A stretch of DNA of 64,000 nt from Thiocapsa bogorovii (GCF_021228795.1 NZ_CP089309.1:4027501-4091500), one strand, 5' to 3'; shown: positions 33,460 through 43,323, counted from the first letter of the stretch. Notes: generated by a model from the sequence alone, not told the origin. A program made the numbers and translations.

Positions 33460-35547
33460 CTATTCGGCGGTTCGGCGATCCAATCGGTCAGCCGAGTGCG
33501 CCGCCCTCAGGAGCATTCTCACAGTCTGCGACGCCCCCACGGGGTGGCCCAAAAGCCAACCCTGTGCATAGTCGCAATGATAGTCCTTCAAGAGAGCCAA
33601 ATGGGTTTCCGTTTCGACCCCCTCGGCGATCACGCGTTTGTTCAGGCTGTGAGCCATACTGACGATGCCGGCCACCAACAAGGCATCGGCGTGGCTGTTG
33701 GCGATGTCCGCGACAAAACTGCGGTCGATTTTGATTGCATCGAAGGGCAACTTTCTCAACAGTCCGAGCGACGACCAGCCGGTCCCGAAGTCGTCCATGT
33801 GTAGCCAAACGCCGAGCCGGGAGAGCCGCTCCAACGCGACGGTGCCGGCGTCCTCGTCGTCGATGACCGCCGTTTCCGTCAACTCCATGGTCAGGAGATC
33901 CGGTTGGATCGCAAAACGCAACAGGATTCTCTGGACCAGGTCAGGGAATCGGCGGTCGACGAGTTGAACCGCGGAGACGTTCACGGCGACCGGCACAGGC
34001 TTCAGACCGGCGTCTTGCCAGGTCGCAAGCTGCGCGCAGACCTGCTCGACGACCCAAAGGCCGACCTGCTTGATGCCTCCGTTGTTCTCCAGCACGGGGA
34101 TAAATCGCTCGGGCGGGACGTCTCCCAAATCCGGGCTTTTCCAGCGCAGCAGCGCCTCCATTCCGGTCATTGTTCGGTCGGAGACGCGGACGATGGGTTG
34201 ATAGACAAGGTGCAGCTCGCCGCGCTCGAGCGCGACGTGCAGAAGCTGCTCCAAACGCAAGGCAGCAACATCCTCCTTCTCCATGGATGCAGCGAACAGC
34301 CTGAAATGATCGCTTCCGCTGCGTTTGGCCGCATACATCGCGCTGTCGGCGCGCCGCAGCAAGGTGTCGGCATCCGTCGCGTCGCTCGGATAGAGTGCGA
34401 CCCCGATACTGGAACCGACGAAGAGGTCGGTGTCGCACACACGGAAGGGCTTCGACAAACAATCCTGCAACTTGGCTGCGACCGCTTCCAGGTCGCCGGG
34501 GCTCTTGAGACCCTCCACGAGCGCGCAAAACTCGTCGCCGCCCAGTCGCGCGACCGTGTCCGAGGCGCGGAGACACCGACTCAGACGCTGCCCGAAGGCG
34601 CGCAGGATTTCATCTCCGGCGTCGTGGCCCAGACCGTCGTTGATGGCTTTGAATCGGTTCAGGTCCATGAACAAGAGGGCGACACCCTCGCCGTCCCGCC
34701 GTGCCCGTTCCAAGGCGCGCTCGAGCCGCTCGTGAAACAGCCTGCGATTGGGCAACCCGGTGAGCATGTCGTGCAGCGACAAGAATCGTGCGGTCGCCTC
34801 TGCATCCTTCAACTCGGTCACGTCGTGCAGCATGACGAGATACGCCGGCTGGCCTTCCCATTCGGTCTCGGTCGCACTCATCTCGGCCGTGCCGCGGCTG
34901 CCGTCCTTGCGCCGGACTGCCACTTCCGCGCGCAGTTGGCCGGCGGGCATCCCGAACTGCTCTCCGATCAGTTCGTCCACGTGACGATCGAGCAGGATCT
35001 GAGCCGCATCGTTGGCGAAGCAGATGCTGCCGTAGCGGTCCAGAACGAGGATGCCTGCCCGGTTCAACTCGACCACACTGCTGAAGTTGCGCTCGGTGCG
35101 CTCGAGGGCATGCTTGAGCCGATGGCTCTCCGTGATGTCACGAATCACAGCAAGCCCGAACCATCGACCGGCGACCTTGACCGAGGACAGCGACAGTTCC
35201 ACCGGGATCGGTCCGCCGTCTCGGTGAACGCCCTTCAGCTCGAGCGTGCGACCGAGTGCTGCGCCCTCCCCGGTCGATTCAAACCGCTGCATCGCGACCA
35301 AGGCGTCGGTCCTGGTACCGGGTGGGGCCAGCAGACAATGAACGTCGCGACCCATGATCTCGTCGGATGAGTGGCCGAAGATGCGTTCAGCGGCCTGATT
35401 CCATCGCAGGATCCGGCCCTGGCGATCGATCAGGACGATTGCATCTTGGGCCGAAGCCAACAACTCTTCGAAGACGGCATGATCCAGCGCATCACCGAAA
35501 CCTCCGTGATCCGATTTGCTCTTAGGGCGCGGGCTCATGCGCTTCAT
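33460..35547 (-). CDS. PAS-PAS-GGDEF-EAL cyclic-di-GMP signalling protein
   Basis: A 695-residue cytoplasmic protein: PAS domains at about 25-140 and 145-265, GGDEF at about 270-430 and EAL at about 440-690. The GGDEF motif is intact (R-L-G-G-D-E-F) with an RxxD inhibitory site (R-A-S-D) five residues upstream. EAL residues are also intact: M-E-A-L-L-R-W, N-V-S, E-L-T-E-T, D-D-F-G-T-G, I-K-I-D and A-E-G-V-E-T. It could therefore both make and degrade c-di-GMP. It is first in the minus-strand operon, 55 bp before kaiB. Confidence 0.93.
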   Translation of the reverse strand: MKRMSPRPKSKSDHGGFGDALDHAVFEELLASAQDAIVLIDRQGRILRWNQAAERIFGHSSDEIMGRDVHCLLAPPGTRTDALVAMQRFESTGEGAALGRTLELKGVHRDGGPIPVELSLSSVKVAGRWFGLAVIRDITESHRLKHALERTERNFSSVVELNRAGILVLDRYGSICFANDAAQILLDRHVDELIGEQFGMPAGQLRAEVAVRRKDGSRGTAEMSATETEWEGQPAYLVMLHDVTELKDAEATARFLSLHDMLTGLPNRRLFHERLERALERARRDGEGVALLFMDLNRFKAINDGLGHDAGDEILRAFGQRLSRCLRASDTVARLGGDEFCALVEGLKSPGDLEAVAAKLQDCLSKPFRVCDTDLFVGSSIGVALYPSDATDADTLLRRADSAMYAAKRSGSDHFRLFAASMEKEDVAALRLEQLLHVALERGELHLVYQPIVRVSDRTMTGMEALLRWKSPDLGDVPPERFIPVLENNGGIKQVGLWVVEQVCAQLATWQDAGLKPVPVAVNVSAVQLVDRRFPDLVQRILLRFAIQPDLLTMELTETAVIDDEDAGTVALERLSRLGVWLHMDDFGTGWSSLGLLRKLPFDAIKIDRSFVADIANSHADALLVAGIVSMAHSLNKRVIAEGVETETHLALLKDYHCDYAQGWLLGHPVGASQTVRMLLRAAHSADRLDRRTAE

Positions 35548-36466
35548 CCCGCTCTCTCGTCATCCATTCCAAACGTCCATGGTTTCTCGGCTCTCGGGCT
35601 CGGTGCCGGCGAGAGCATCGAGGTGCGGCGGGGCAAACTATCGATCTCCCTCGTGACACTAGATCTTCATTGCACTCCGCGCAAGGACCAGGATGCGCAG
35701 GCCGAAACCCCATGTGGCCGCCTCGCCGAGCTCGTCGACCGGCACGCGGTTGGTCGTGAATCCGACTTGCCGCAGAAGCAAGGCGTGCTGGGAATGCTGC
35801 TGTCGAACCTCACCCGGGGGGAACGGCGAATGCCCGAGTATACAGACGCGGGGTGTGCCTGCGGTGGGTGTCGGAGCGGCAGGAAGGTGGTCGAGTCCGT
35901 TTCGAAGGTCCGCCTCTAAGGTCTTGCCACGCGCGCGGAAGGATCGCATAATGCGCGCCGCTCTCGGATGGGCCCCTTTTCGATAGGGTCCGGAGGGCAC
36001 GTGTTTGGCCACAGAGGCTTGCTCTTGTATGGACAGTCGGAGTCGACAGCAGACGGGCGTGAAGGTCGACCAGGACCCCGAGTGCGCGTTGCATCAGCGT
36101 CTCTCGGACGAGCCCTCCAAGACGGTCACCTGACCCTACAATCGGCTCGACCGGACGTGCAGCAACCTCGCGGGCACGCACGGGAGAGCATCCATCGGAT
36201 CCAAAAGCCAACCGCCTCCAGCCACGCAGCGGCGGCCTAGGGAATTCCGACATCCAGCCGCGATTGGTCTTTGGCTTTCTCCGGCCATTGCGGTTCATGG
36301 ACCTCTCGCGCTGCACCGTTCGAGACTCCAGCGTCCGATTGAGTGCCGGCGGTTGCCGGTTTTGGTTGTCCCGGTCTTGTTCGTCGATGCGCTCCTGCGT
36401 CGGCGGCGATGGTCCGGGCTCGATGATTCTTCGAGCGTGCTCTGCAGTGTCGAGGAGAATCCGGTG
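35548..36466. other. Long intergenic region without a convincing gene
   Basis: 919 bp between the divergent GGDEF/EAL gene and the small plus-strand gene. Open frames up to about 168 codons occur on both strands, but their translations are Arg/Pro/Ser-rich with no family features and no good start, so I treat them as high-GC artefacts. The end near 36440-36466 holds the ribosome-binding region of the next gene. Confidence 0.4.
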
Positions 36467-36829
36467 ATGGATTTGATGAATAACATCTTGAATCGTACTC
36501 AGCAGGCCCCCGCCTCCGTGCGGTCCGAATCGCGTTCCGACGAGTCTTCGGATCAGGACGTTGTTACGGTGCGTCGCGCCTGTGGTCGCGGCGAGTACGA
36601 CGCGGCGCGTCTGCGGTTTCTGCGCTTGCGCGAGCCTTCACAGGTCCGGCTCTTGGAGGATATCCCGCGATCCGAGGCCGTGCGTCTTGCCGGGGGGCTC
36701 CCGTCCTACACGGTGGCGCGTCTGTGCGAGCGGGTGCCCAAGACCTTGCGTCGGGCGATCGTGCGAGCGTTGCCCGAGGTCAAGCGGCACGGCGTGTCGG
36801 TCATCCTCGACTATCGGCGCCGCATCTAG
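36467..36829 (+). CDS. Small unknown protein upstream of rapA
   Basis: A 120-residue basic protein with a polar N-terminus (M-D-L-M-N-N-I-L-N-R) and a helical C-terminal part rich in Leu and Arg. The later segments S-Y-T-V-A-R-L-C-E-R-V-P-K-T and V-S-V-I-L-D-Y-R-R-R-I look structured. A good ribosome-binding site (GAGGAG, 36452-36457) supports the ATG at 36467. No family was recognised. It lies 117 bp before rapA on the same strand. Confidence 0.55.
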   Translation: MDLMNNILNRTQQAPASVRSESRSDESSDQDVVTVRRACGRGEYDAARLRFLRLREPSQVRLLEDIPRSEAVRLAGGLPSYTVARLCERVPKTLRRAIVRALPEVKRHGVSVILDYRRRI

Positions 36830-36946
36830 TAGGAGTGTTTCAGTCACGGGCGCACGCGGCGGAAGCGCCCTTCGTGGGCCCGCGGCGGGCTCCGACCTGA
36901 ATCCGCGCTGATGGCTACTACCATCCTCCTCACCCAACGGTAAATT

Positions 36947-39727
36947 ATGGATCGCTTTGTCCCCGGCCAGCGCTGGTTGAGCGAGACACAAGGGGAGCTC
37001 GGCCTCGGGCTGGTGGTCGCCGTCGATGGGCGTCGCGTTCAGATCGCCTATCGTGCGACCGGGGAGGAGCGTATCTATGCGCTCCCGGATCCGCCGTTGG
37101 TGCGTTTGGAGTTGACTCCGGGCGAGCATGTCCGCGATCGAGAGGGTCGGGACCTGACAATCCTCTCGGTCACGCGCGATGCGGGCCTTGTCACCTATCG
37201 CTGCGAAGACCTCCAGGGTGCCGTCGTCGCGCTTCCCGAGTCCGAGCTCGACGACCGACTCAGGTTCAACCGTCCGCATCAACGACTGATGTCCGGTCGC
37301 CTTGATCCCGATCATTGGTTCGATCTGCGCTGGCGGACCTGGTTATTGGGCATGCGGGAGGCGGACTCGCCGGTGCGAGGTCTGGTCGGCGCACGGGTCG
37401 GTCTGATCCCGCATCAGCTCGAGATCGCCGCCGAGGTGGCGCGGCGCGATGCCCCGCGCGTGCTTCTGGCCGACGAGGTCGGGCTCGGCAAGACCATCGA
37501 GGCTGGCCTGATCCTGCATCGCATGCTCCTGACCGGGCGTGCGCATCGGGTGCTTGTGATTGCGCCCGAGCCCCTGCTTCATCAATGGCTGGTGGAGATG
37601 CGGCGCCGCTTCAGCCTGCGCTTCGCGCTCTTCGATCAGGAGCGCTTCGAGTCCATCTCCGAGCCCAACCCCTTTCTCGCCGATCAGCAGGTCCTCTGCA
37701 GTCTCGACTGGATCATCCGGTCGGATGCGGCACGACGGGCGCTCGTCGAGGGTCAATGGGACGTCCTGGTGGTCGACGAGGCACACCACCTGGATTGGTC
37801 GGAAGCCGCCGCCAGCCCGGAGTATCGCCTGGTCGCCGACCTGGCCGACCGCACCCCGGGCGTGCTTCTGCTGACCGCGACACCGGAGCAGCTGGGTCGC
37901 GCCGGTCATTTCGGCCGGTTGCGGCTTCTCGATCCGCAGCGCTTTCGAGACTATGCGTCCTTCCTCGCCGAGGACGCGAGTTATGTGCCCGTTGCGGCGG
38001 CCGCCGCGCATCTGCTCGACGGGCGGACGCTCGGCGACGCCGATCGGGCACTCATCACCTCGCTCTTGGGCGATCTGGATGGGCTGGATACGGAGACCAT
38101 TCTCCAGCGGCTACTGGACCGCCACGGGACCGGCCGGGTCATGTTCCGAAACACGCGCGCGTCCATCCCGGGTTTTCCGGGGCGCGATCTGCTGTCTTAT
38201 CCCTTGCCGGAGCCCGCCACCTACCGGGCGCTGGCGAGCGACGCGGCCGCACGGTTTGCACCCGAGCGTCTGCTCGGGCCCGCGTGGTCGGAGATCGACC
38301 CGCGCGTCGACTGGCTCATCGATCTTCTGCGACGGCTTCGCCCCGAGAAGCTGTTGCTCATCTGCACCGCGGCCGAAACGGTCTTGGATCTGCGGGATGT
38401 GTTGCTGCGCCGCGCCGGCATCCACGCGGCCGTCTTCCACGAGGAGATGGAGATCCGCGAACGCGATCGGGCGGCGGCCTATTTCGCGTCCGCCGAGGAC
38501 GGGACACAGATCCTGCTCTGCTCGGAGATCGGCAGCGAGGGGCGCAACTTCCAGTTTGCCCACCATCTGGTGTTGTTCGACCTGCCGCTGGACCCGGATC
38601 TGCTCGAGCAGCGTATCGGGCGGCTCGATCGGATCGGGCAGACCCGTCGGGTGCAGATCCATGTCCCCTATCTCGCGGGCGGCCCGGGCGAGGTCCTGTT
38701 CCGGTGGTATGCCGAGGGTCTGAATGCCTTCTCGGCCATCTGTCCCGCCGCGCCGGCGGTGTACGCGCGGCTCCGCGAGGACTTGATTGCGGCGCTCGCG
38801 GATCCGCAAGGTACCGACACCCTGATCGCAGAGGCTCGCGCGCTGAGTGCACGCATGAATGGTGAGCTAGCTGCGGGGCGCGACCGTCTCCTTGAGCTGC
38901 ACTCACACCGTCCCGAGCGATCCGCCGCCTTGGTCGAGGCCATCGAGCGGGCAGAGGACGACGGTGATGTGGCCGACTATCTCAAGCGTTTCTGGGACGG
39001 TTTCGGTGTCGAGCACGAGTCGGCGCCCGGGCACGCGTTGGTGGTGCGCCCGGGCGCGCACATGCTCCAGGAGACCTTCCCCGAACTGCCCGAAGAGGGC
39101 CTGACCCTGACCTTCGACCGGGGCGCCGCGCTTTCGCACGAGCACTGGGAGTTCATGACCCGCGAGCACCCGATGGTCCTTGCGGCCATGGAGCTTCTGA
39201 CCGCCTCCGATCTCGGAACCTCGGCCCTGACGATCGTCCGCGATGGACGCTTCAAACGCGCCAGCCTGCTGCTCGAAGCGCTCTACGTCGCCGAGTGTCA
39301 GGCCCCGGCGCATCTCGAGGCAGGCCGATTCCTGCCGCCGACCCTGCTGCGGCTCCTGATCGACGAGTCCGGCGATGATCTGGCCGAGACGATCCCGCAT
39401 GAGGACCTGCAGGGCCACTGTCTCAACCATAACCACAAGCTCGCCCGCACCTTGCTGGAGTCGCGGGGCGAACGCCTGGTGTCCATGATCGAGACCGGCG
39501 AGCACTTGGCCCGAGCGGCCGAGGTTGACCTGCGTCGGGATGCGGCCGCGCGGATGCAGACCCTGTTGGGCGAGGAGCTTGACCGTCTACGCGCCTTGTC
39601 GCGGGTCAACCCCAATGTGCGCCCGGAGGAGATCGCCGCGCTCGAGGACCGACGCGAACAGCTCGCGCAGGCGCTGGCGAAGACCGAACTGAGACTGGAT
39701 GCGCTCCGGCTGATCGTGACCGGTTGA
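36947..39727 (+). CDS. rapA: RNA polymerase-associated SNF2-type ATPase RapA
   Basis: A 926-residue protein that binds RNA polymerase and recycles it after transcription. The N-terminus (M-D-R-F-V-P-G-Q-R-W-L-S-E) is typical of RapA, followed by Tudor-like segments. The SNF2 helicase core has Walker A L-A-D-E-V-G-L-G-K-T, DEAH box V-V-D-E-A-H-H-L, L-L-L-T-A-T-P and, in the second lobe, Q-R-I-G-R-L-D-R-I-G-Q. Length is close to E. coli RapA (968). Its TGA stop is inside the first of three TTGAACCGC repeats. Confidence 0.95.
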   Translation: MDRFVPGQRWLSETQGELGLGLVVAVDGRRVQIAYRATGEERIYALPDPPLVRLELTPGEHVRDREGRDLTILSVTRDAGLVTYRCEDLQGAVVALPESELDDRLRFNRPHQRLMSGRLDPDHWFDLRWRTWLLGMREADSPVRGLVGARVGLIPHQLEIAAEVARRDAPRVLLADEVGLGKTIEAGLILHRMLLTGRAHRVLVIAPEPLLHQWLVEMRRRFSLRFALFDQERFESISEPNPFLADQQVLCSLDWIIRSDAARRALVEGQWDVLVVDEAHHLDWSEAAASPEYRLVADLADRTPGVLLLTATPEQLGRAGHFGRLRLLDPQRFRDYASFLAEDASYVPVAAAAAHLLDGRTLGDADRALITSLLGDLDGLDTETILQRLLDRHGTGRVMFRNTRASIPGFPGRDLLSYPLPEPATYRALASDAAARFAPERLLGPAWSEIDPRVDWLIDLLRRLRPEKLLLICTAAETVLDLRDVLLRRAGIHAAVFHEEMEIRERDRAAAYFASAEDGTQILLCSEIGSEGRNFQFAHHLVLFDLPLDPDLLEQRIGRLDRIGQTRRVQIHVPYLAGGPGEVLFRWYAEGLNAFSAICPAAPAVYARLREDLIAALADPQGTDTLIAEARALSARMNGELAAGRDRLLELHSHRPERSAALVEAIERAEDDGDVADYLKRFWDGFGVEHESAPGHALVVRPGAHMLQETFPELPEEGLTLTFDRGAALSHEHWEFMTREHPMVLAAMELLTASDLGTSALTIVRDGRFKRASLLLEALYVAECQAPAHLEAGRFLPPTLLRLLIDESGDDLAETIPHEDLQGHCLNHNHKLARTLLESRGERLVSMIETGEHLARAAEVDLRRDAAARMQTLLGEELDRLRALSRVNPNVRPEEIAALEDRREQLAQALAKTELRLDALRLIVTG

Positions 39728-39750
39728 ACCGCTTGAACCGCTTGAACCGC
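39724..39750. repeat. Three tandem TTGAACCGC units
   Basis: The nonamer TTGAACCGC occurs three times head to tail at 39724-39750. The first unit contains the rapA stop codon, and the last merges into the left arm of a family A inverted repeat. It looks like local duplication of the repeat's end sequence. Confidence 0.75.
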
Positions 39751-39829
39751 GTCCGGCGCGACATGTCATTTCAGCACAGGTCTGCGGAGGCGTTGGCTTC
39801 CGATGAACGTCGGAGTCGACGCGGTTCAA
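39742..39829. repeat. Dispersed inverted repeat, family A (copy 5)
   Basis: The left arm TTGAACCGCGTC (39742-39753) is perfectly mirrored by GACGCGGTTCAA (39818-39829); 88 bp in total. It occupies most of the gap between convergent rapA and the Slp lipoprotein gene. Confidence 0.8.
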
Positions 39830-39919
39830 GGAACTAGGGTGATTTCCGGGAAAGGATCTCCCGGGCGCAGGATGGCCGTCCTCACACGTCAAACCGCGAT
39901 TGACCGCTCGGGACGCGAT

Positions 39920-40549
39920 TCAGAAGCCGAGACCGATGCCGCCGCCGATCCCCCCGAAACCCCCGCTGCCGAATCCGATCCCGAGGTAGGGGGTCAGGCG
40001 GGGCGTCCACCCGGCTCTGTCATCGGCGGCCGCGTCGGGCCAGAGACGCACCACGGCGTCGTCCAGGACGGGAAAACGGTAGCTTGCCTCGCCCACCTGA
40101 CCGTCGCGCACGCCTGCGACGCGGCCGGTGACCGTGATGCGGCGGCCCGTGCGATAGTCCGATGGCTCCAGGAAGCCTGTCTGGCGGGCGATGAACCGAC
40201 CGATGGGTTGTCCGCTCGTCGTCGGCTTCCCGCAGCGATCGAGCCGGTAACCGATCGTTTCGATCTCGGTTTCTCTGGCGAGGTTGCGGGTGTCGGCGAT
40301 CACGCCTCCCCAGGTGACGACCGCGCCTTCGCCTTGACCGAGCGCACCGACACTCTCGGGCGTCAGTCCCGAGGCGCCGACCGGCTCGACACAGCCTTGC
40401 CGGGTTGCACAACCGGCGAGCATCGCGAGCCCCAGGACAAGCCCTGCGAGCGCACATGCAGTCTGCCCGCCGCCGCCGAGCCCGGACAGGCGTCGTCGCG
40501 CGCGGAGAACCTTCGGCCAACCCTGGCTTGATCGTGGGTCGATGCTCAT
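39920..40549 (-). CDS. Slp-family outer-membrane lipoprotein
   Basis: A 209-residue lipoprotein with a signal ending L-A-M-L-A-G-C. The mature sequence follows Slp: a Pro/Ser-rich start, V-V-T-W-G-G-V-I-A-D-T-R-N, E-I-E-T-I-G-Y-R-L-D, G-R-F-I-A-R and Y-R-T-G-R-R-I-T-V-T-G. Slp is a starvation- or acid-inducible outer-membrane lipoprotein of unclear role. A glycine-rich tail (about 190-209) ends the protein. It lies 12 bp after a second Slp gene, a tandem duplication. Confidence 0.85.
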   Translation of the reverse strand: MSIDPRSSQGWPKVLRARRRLSGLGGGGQTACALAGLVLGLAMLAGCATRQGCVEPVGASGLTPESVGALGQGEGAVVTWGGVIADTRNLARETEIETIGYRLDRCGKPTTSGQPIGRFIARQTGFLEPSDYRTGRRITVTGRVAGVRDGQVGEASYRFPVLDDAVVRLWPDAAADDRAGWTPRLTPYLGIGFGSGGFGGIGGGIGLGF

Positions 40550-40561
40550 ATTCGCGTCACC

Positions 40562-41230
40562 TCAATACCAGGGGCCGTACCAGGGTCCGAGCCAGGGCCC
40601 GAAGTAGGGGCCATACCAGGGGCGATACCAGGGGTAGTCGTATGGCCACGGGGTGGTGACGGTCGGCGGGTCCGGCCAGAGATACCAGACATCGCCCGCG
40701 ACGACCGGATAGGGATAGGGGTACTCACCGACATCGCGGGTCTCCACCCGGACCAATGGGCCCACCACCGTCAACCGACGTTGTTGCGGATACTCCGCGG
40801 GGTCCTTGAAGCCGGGCAACTCGACGATGAAGCGCCCCAGGCCGCCGGCGGTGCCGTCGGGCTCGCCGCTGCTGTTCAGAGGTCGAGCGAGCACCTCTAT
40901 CCCGGTGGTGTCGCGGGCGTTGTGCACGCCCAAGATACTCCCTCCCCAGCGCGCGCGTTGTCCGATGAAGGTCTCGGGCCGTTGCTGCACCTCGCTCACG
41001 GCGGGCGAGGGCAGCGCCGGGTCGCGAATCGACTCGGGCACGCGGCTGGTGGCACATCCGCCGAGCAGCAGTAAGCCGACGACGGCGATCCGGAGTGTTT
41101 GGAGTCGAGGCGTCAGGACGCGGGCCGAATCGCGGTCGGTCCGCCGACCCGAAGCCGGACCGGAAGGGCCCGCGCCGCCGGCGGCGCCCCGGGCGTTACG
41201 GATGGCTGTGCTTGCCGGAGCGGCGCTCAC
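40562..41230 (-). CDS. Slp-family lipoprotein with a Trp/Tyr/Pro-rich tail
   Basis: A 222-residue paralogue of the neighbouring Slp protein, sharing [24 protein letters not shown] and R-R-L-T-V-V-G. The lipobox is L-L-L-G-G-C, preceded by an unusually long polar leader. The start is GTG at 41230, overlapping the upstream Trm112-like gene by 35 bp. The C-terminus is a low-complexity string of W-Y-G-P / W-L-G-P units (about 193-222), absent from typical Slp. Confidence 0.82.
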   Translation of the reverse strand: MSAAPASTAIRNARGAAGGAGPSGPASGRRTDRDSARVLTPRLQTLRIAVVGLLLLGGCATSRVPESIRDPALPSPAVSEVQQRPETFIGQRARWGGSILGVHNARDTTGIEVLARPLNSSGEPDGTAGGLGRFIVELPGFKDPAEYPQQRRLTVVGPLVRVETRDVGEYPYPYPVVAGDVWYLWPDPPTVTTPWPYDYPWYRPWYGPYFGPWLGPWYGPWY

Positions 41231-41417
41231 GGTAGACCTCGAGCTCGTCGGCGGAGAGCGGCCGGGCCTCTTCCTCGAGCATCACGGGGATATCGTCGCG
41301 AATCGGATAGGCGAGCTGCGCCGAGATCGAGATCAGCTCTCCGCGCGCCTTGTCGAAGATCAGCGGGCCTTTGGTGACGGGGCAGACGAGGATGTCGAGC
41401 AGTTGTTTGTCCAGCAT
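41196..41417 (-). CDS. Trm112/YcaR-family small protein
   Basis: A 73-residue protein beginning [19 protein letters not shown], the hallmark of the Trm112-like UPF0434 (YcaR) family, followed by [13 protein letters not shown]. Only one cysteine remains of the possible zinc site. Members are thought to act as small partner proteins. Its 3' end overlaps the second Slp gene. The ATG at 41417 matches the family start. Confidence 0.9.
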   Translation of the reverse strand: MLDKQLLDILVCPVTKGPLIFDKARGELISISAQLAYPIRDDIPVMLEEEARPLSADELEVYRERRSGKHSHP

Positions 41418-41742
41418 GGTGGATCTCCGCAAGGCTGTGATGATGAGGCGCGTCCTAATGGTGCCGGTTCGGACGCAGCCCCGAATGGATGTCCGCTGGA
41501 CTGTCCGGTCGCGTGTCGGTCCGGACCCGAACGGCCGCCCTAAGGTCGATCTCCGATTCTACCGCCCCGGGAGGAGGCACAACCAGCGGAGGTTGTCCGC
41601 GATCCGTTGAAAAGCCGGCGGCGTCGCTGCATCTCGTCAACGTTGGGCTTGCCGCAGAGCACGGCGGTCTACCACGATTCCCCAGCGCCGGCATCGCTGT
41701 CCTGCGCAGGTCCGCCCCGGTCGTCACTCAGCCCGAGATCCT
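41418..41742. other. Intergenic region without a supported gene
   Basis: 325 bp between divergent genes (Trm112-like on the minus strand, membrane hydrolase on the plus strand). I see no repeat, RNA or convincing small gene here; promoters for both should be included. Confidence 0.35.
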
Positions 41743-43323
41743 ATGCATCCTTCAGATAAAGTCCCCGTTGGGCAGCAGCAAGCCGGTCTCCTCGGTGCGG
41801 TCATCGCTCCCGTTGTCGTTGCTGTGATCGCGGTGTGCCTGTTGGCGGTTGGGCTTCTGAAACTCGAATCCGCCACTCACGGGTTGTCGATCGTCCAGGT
41901 GCGCGAGGCCGGCGTGCCCATGACACTGTATCGGCCTGCAGGCCATGCGCCGGCCCCGGTCGTGGTGATCGCCCACGGGTTCGCGGGGTCGCGTCAAATG
42001 ATGCAGGCCTATGCGGTCACCTTGGCACGAAACGGCTATATCGCCGTAACCTTTGATTTCCCGGGACACGGGCGAAATTCCACGCCGTTTGTTGCGAATC
42101 TGGAGGATCAAGAGGCGCGTTTGCGCGTCCTGACGAATGCGCTTGCGCCGGCGGTGGCTCTGGGCTTGCGACAGCCCGAAGCGGACGGCCGACTCGCCTT
42201 GCTCGGGCACTCGATGGCGGGCGATGTTCTGGCGCGCTTTGCTGAGTCAGCGGAGGTCCCGGTCGCGGCCTGCGTGCTCGTCTCACCCTACCTCTCGGCG
42301 GATACGGACACGGCGTCCCTGCGCAATGTGCTCTTCGTCTATGGTGACCTGGAGCCCGAGATGCTCCACGCGCAGGGGCGTGCAGCCATCGGCGAGGCAA
42401 CGGGAGGCGAGGTCGACGCGGGACGGACCTACGGCGACCCGGATCACGGCAGCGGGCGGCGTCTCGTGCTCGCGCCCGGTGTCGAGCACATCGGGGTGCT
42501 CTATGCGGAGAGCGCGCTGGCCGAGTCGCTGGCCTGGCTCGACGCGACGTTCGCGCGCACCGGAAGCGGCTTCGTCGATCGTCGCGGCACGGGTCTCGGG
42601 CTTCTGTTTCTCGGCATTCTCGCCCTCGGCTGGCCCTTGTCACGGCTCCTGCCACGAGTGGCCGACCGGCCCCTCGGCGCGGGGCTGAGCTGGCGGCGGT
42701 TACTGCCGGTTGCGATCGCGCCGGCCGTGCTGACCCCGCTTATCCTCTGGCAGGTCCCGAGCGACTTCCTTTCGATCATGCTCGGCGACTACCTGGCGCT
42801 GCACTTCGCCGTCTACGGCATCCTGACTGCGCTCGGCGTGTGGGTGATGCGCCCGGCGGTACCGGTCCGGCAAAGCTCGGTGAGCAAATCGGCGATGTCG
42901 ATCGCGATTCTCGCCGCCTCGGTCTATGCAACACTCGCCTTTGCCGTGCCGACGGATCGGTTCGTGACCGCCCTGCTTCCGGGCTTGGAGCGCGTGCACT
43001 TGGTGCTTGCGATCCTCGTCGGAACGCTCGTCTATTTTCTCGCCGACGAGTGGGCGACCCGTGGGTCCGGTGCGGCGCGGGGTGGATATTGGTTGACCAA
43101 AATCCTCTTCTTGTTCTCGTTGCTCGCCGCAGTCGCGCTGAATCTGAACGAGCTGTTTTTTTTGGTCATCATTGTGCCGGCGATACTCGTGCTGTTCTTG
43201 ATCTACGGGCTCCTGAGCGGCTGGGTGTACCGCCGTACCCGCCACCCGGCGGTCGCTGCCGTTGCGAATGCGATCGCATTCGCTTGTGCCGTCGCCGTCA
43301 CCTTTCCGCTCGTCGCGGATTGA
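41743..43323 (+). CDS. Membrane-embedded alpha/beta hydrolase
   Basis: A 526-residue protein in two parts. After an N-terminal transmembrane helix (about 18-38) comes an alpha/beta hydrolase: V-V-V-I-A-H-G-F-A-G-S oxyanion region, F-D-F-P-G-H-G strand, nucleophile G-H-S-M-A-G, and a late His in A-P-G-V-E-H-I. From about 285 the protein has about eight transmembrane helices. This layout suggests hydrolysis of a membrane-related ester or amide. The substrate is unknown. Confidence 0.8.
   Translation: MHPSDKVPVGQQQAGLLGAVIAPVVVAVIAVCLLAVGLLKLESATHGLSIVQVREAGVPMTLYRPAGHAPAPVVVIAHGFAGSRQMMQAYAVTLARNGYIAVTFDFPGHGRNSTPFVANLEDQEARLRVLTNALAPAVALGLRQPEADGRLALLGHSMAGDVLARFAESAEVPVAACVLVSPYLSADTDTASLRNVLFVYGDLEPEMLHAQGRAAIGEATGGEVDAGRTYGDPDHGSGRRLVLAPGVEHIGVLYAESALAESLAWLDATFARTGSGFVDRRGTGLGLLFLGILALGWPLSRLLPRVADRPLGAGLSWRRLLPVAIAPAVLTPLILWQVPSDFLSIMLGDYLALHFAVYGILTALGVWVMRPAVPVRQSSVSKSAMSIAILAASVYATLAFAVPTDRFVTALLPGLERVHLVLAILVGTLVYFLADEWATRGSGAARGGYWLTKILFLFSLLAAVALNLNELFFLVIIVPAILVLFLIYGLLSGWVYRRTRHPAVAAVANAIAFACAVAVTFPLVAD

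Noticed and set aside
35810-36316. 168-codon minus-strand frame in the long gap before the small gene at 36467
   Set aside because: Arg/Pro-rich translation with no ribosome-binding site or family likeness.
39724-39750. Tandem TTGAACCGC units as a CRISPR or satellite array
   Set aside because: Only three nine-base units without spacers; they are the duplicated end of a family A inverted repeat.
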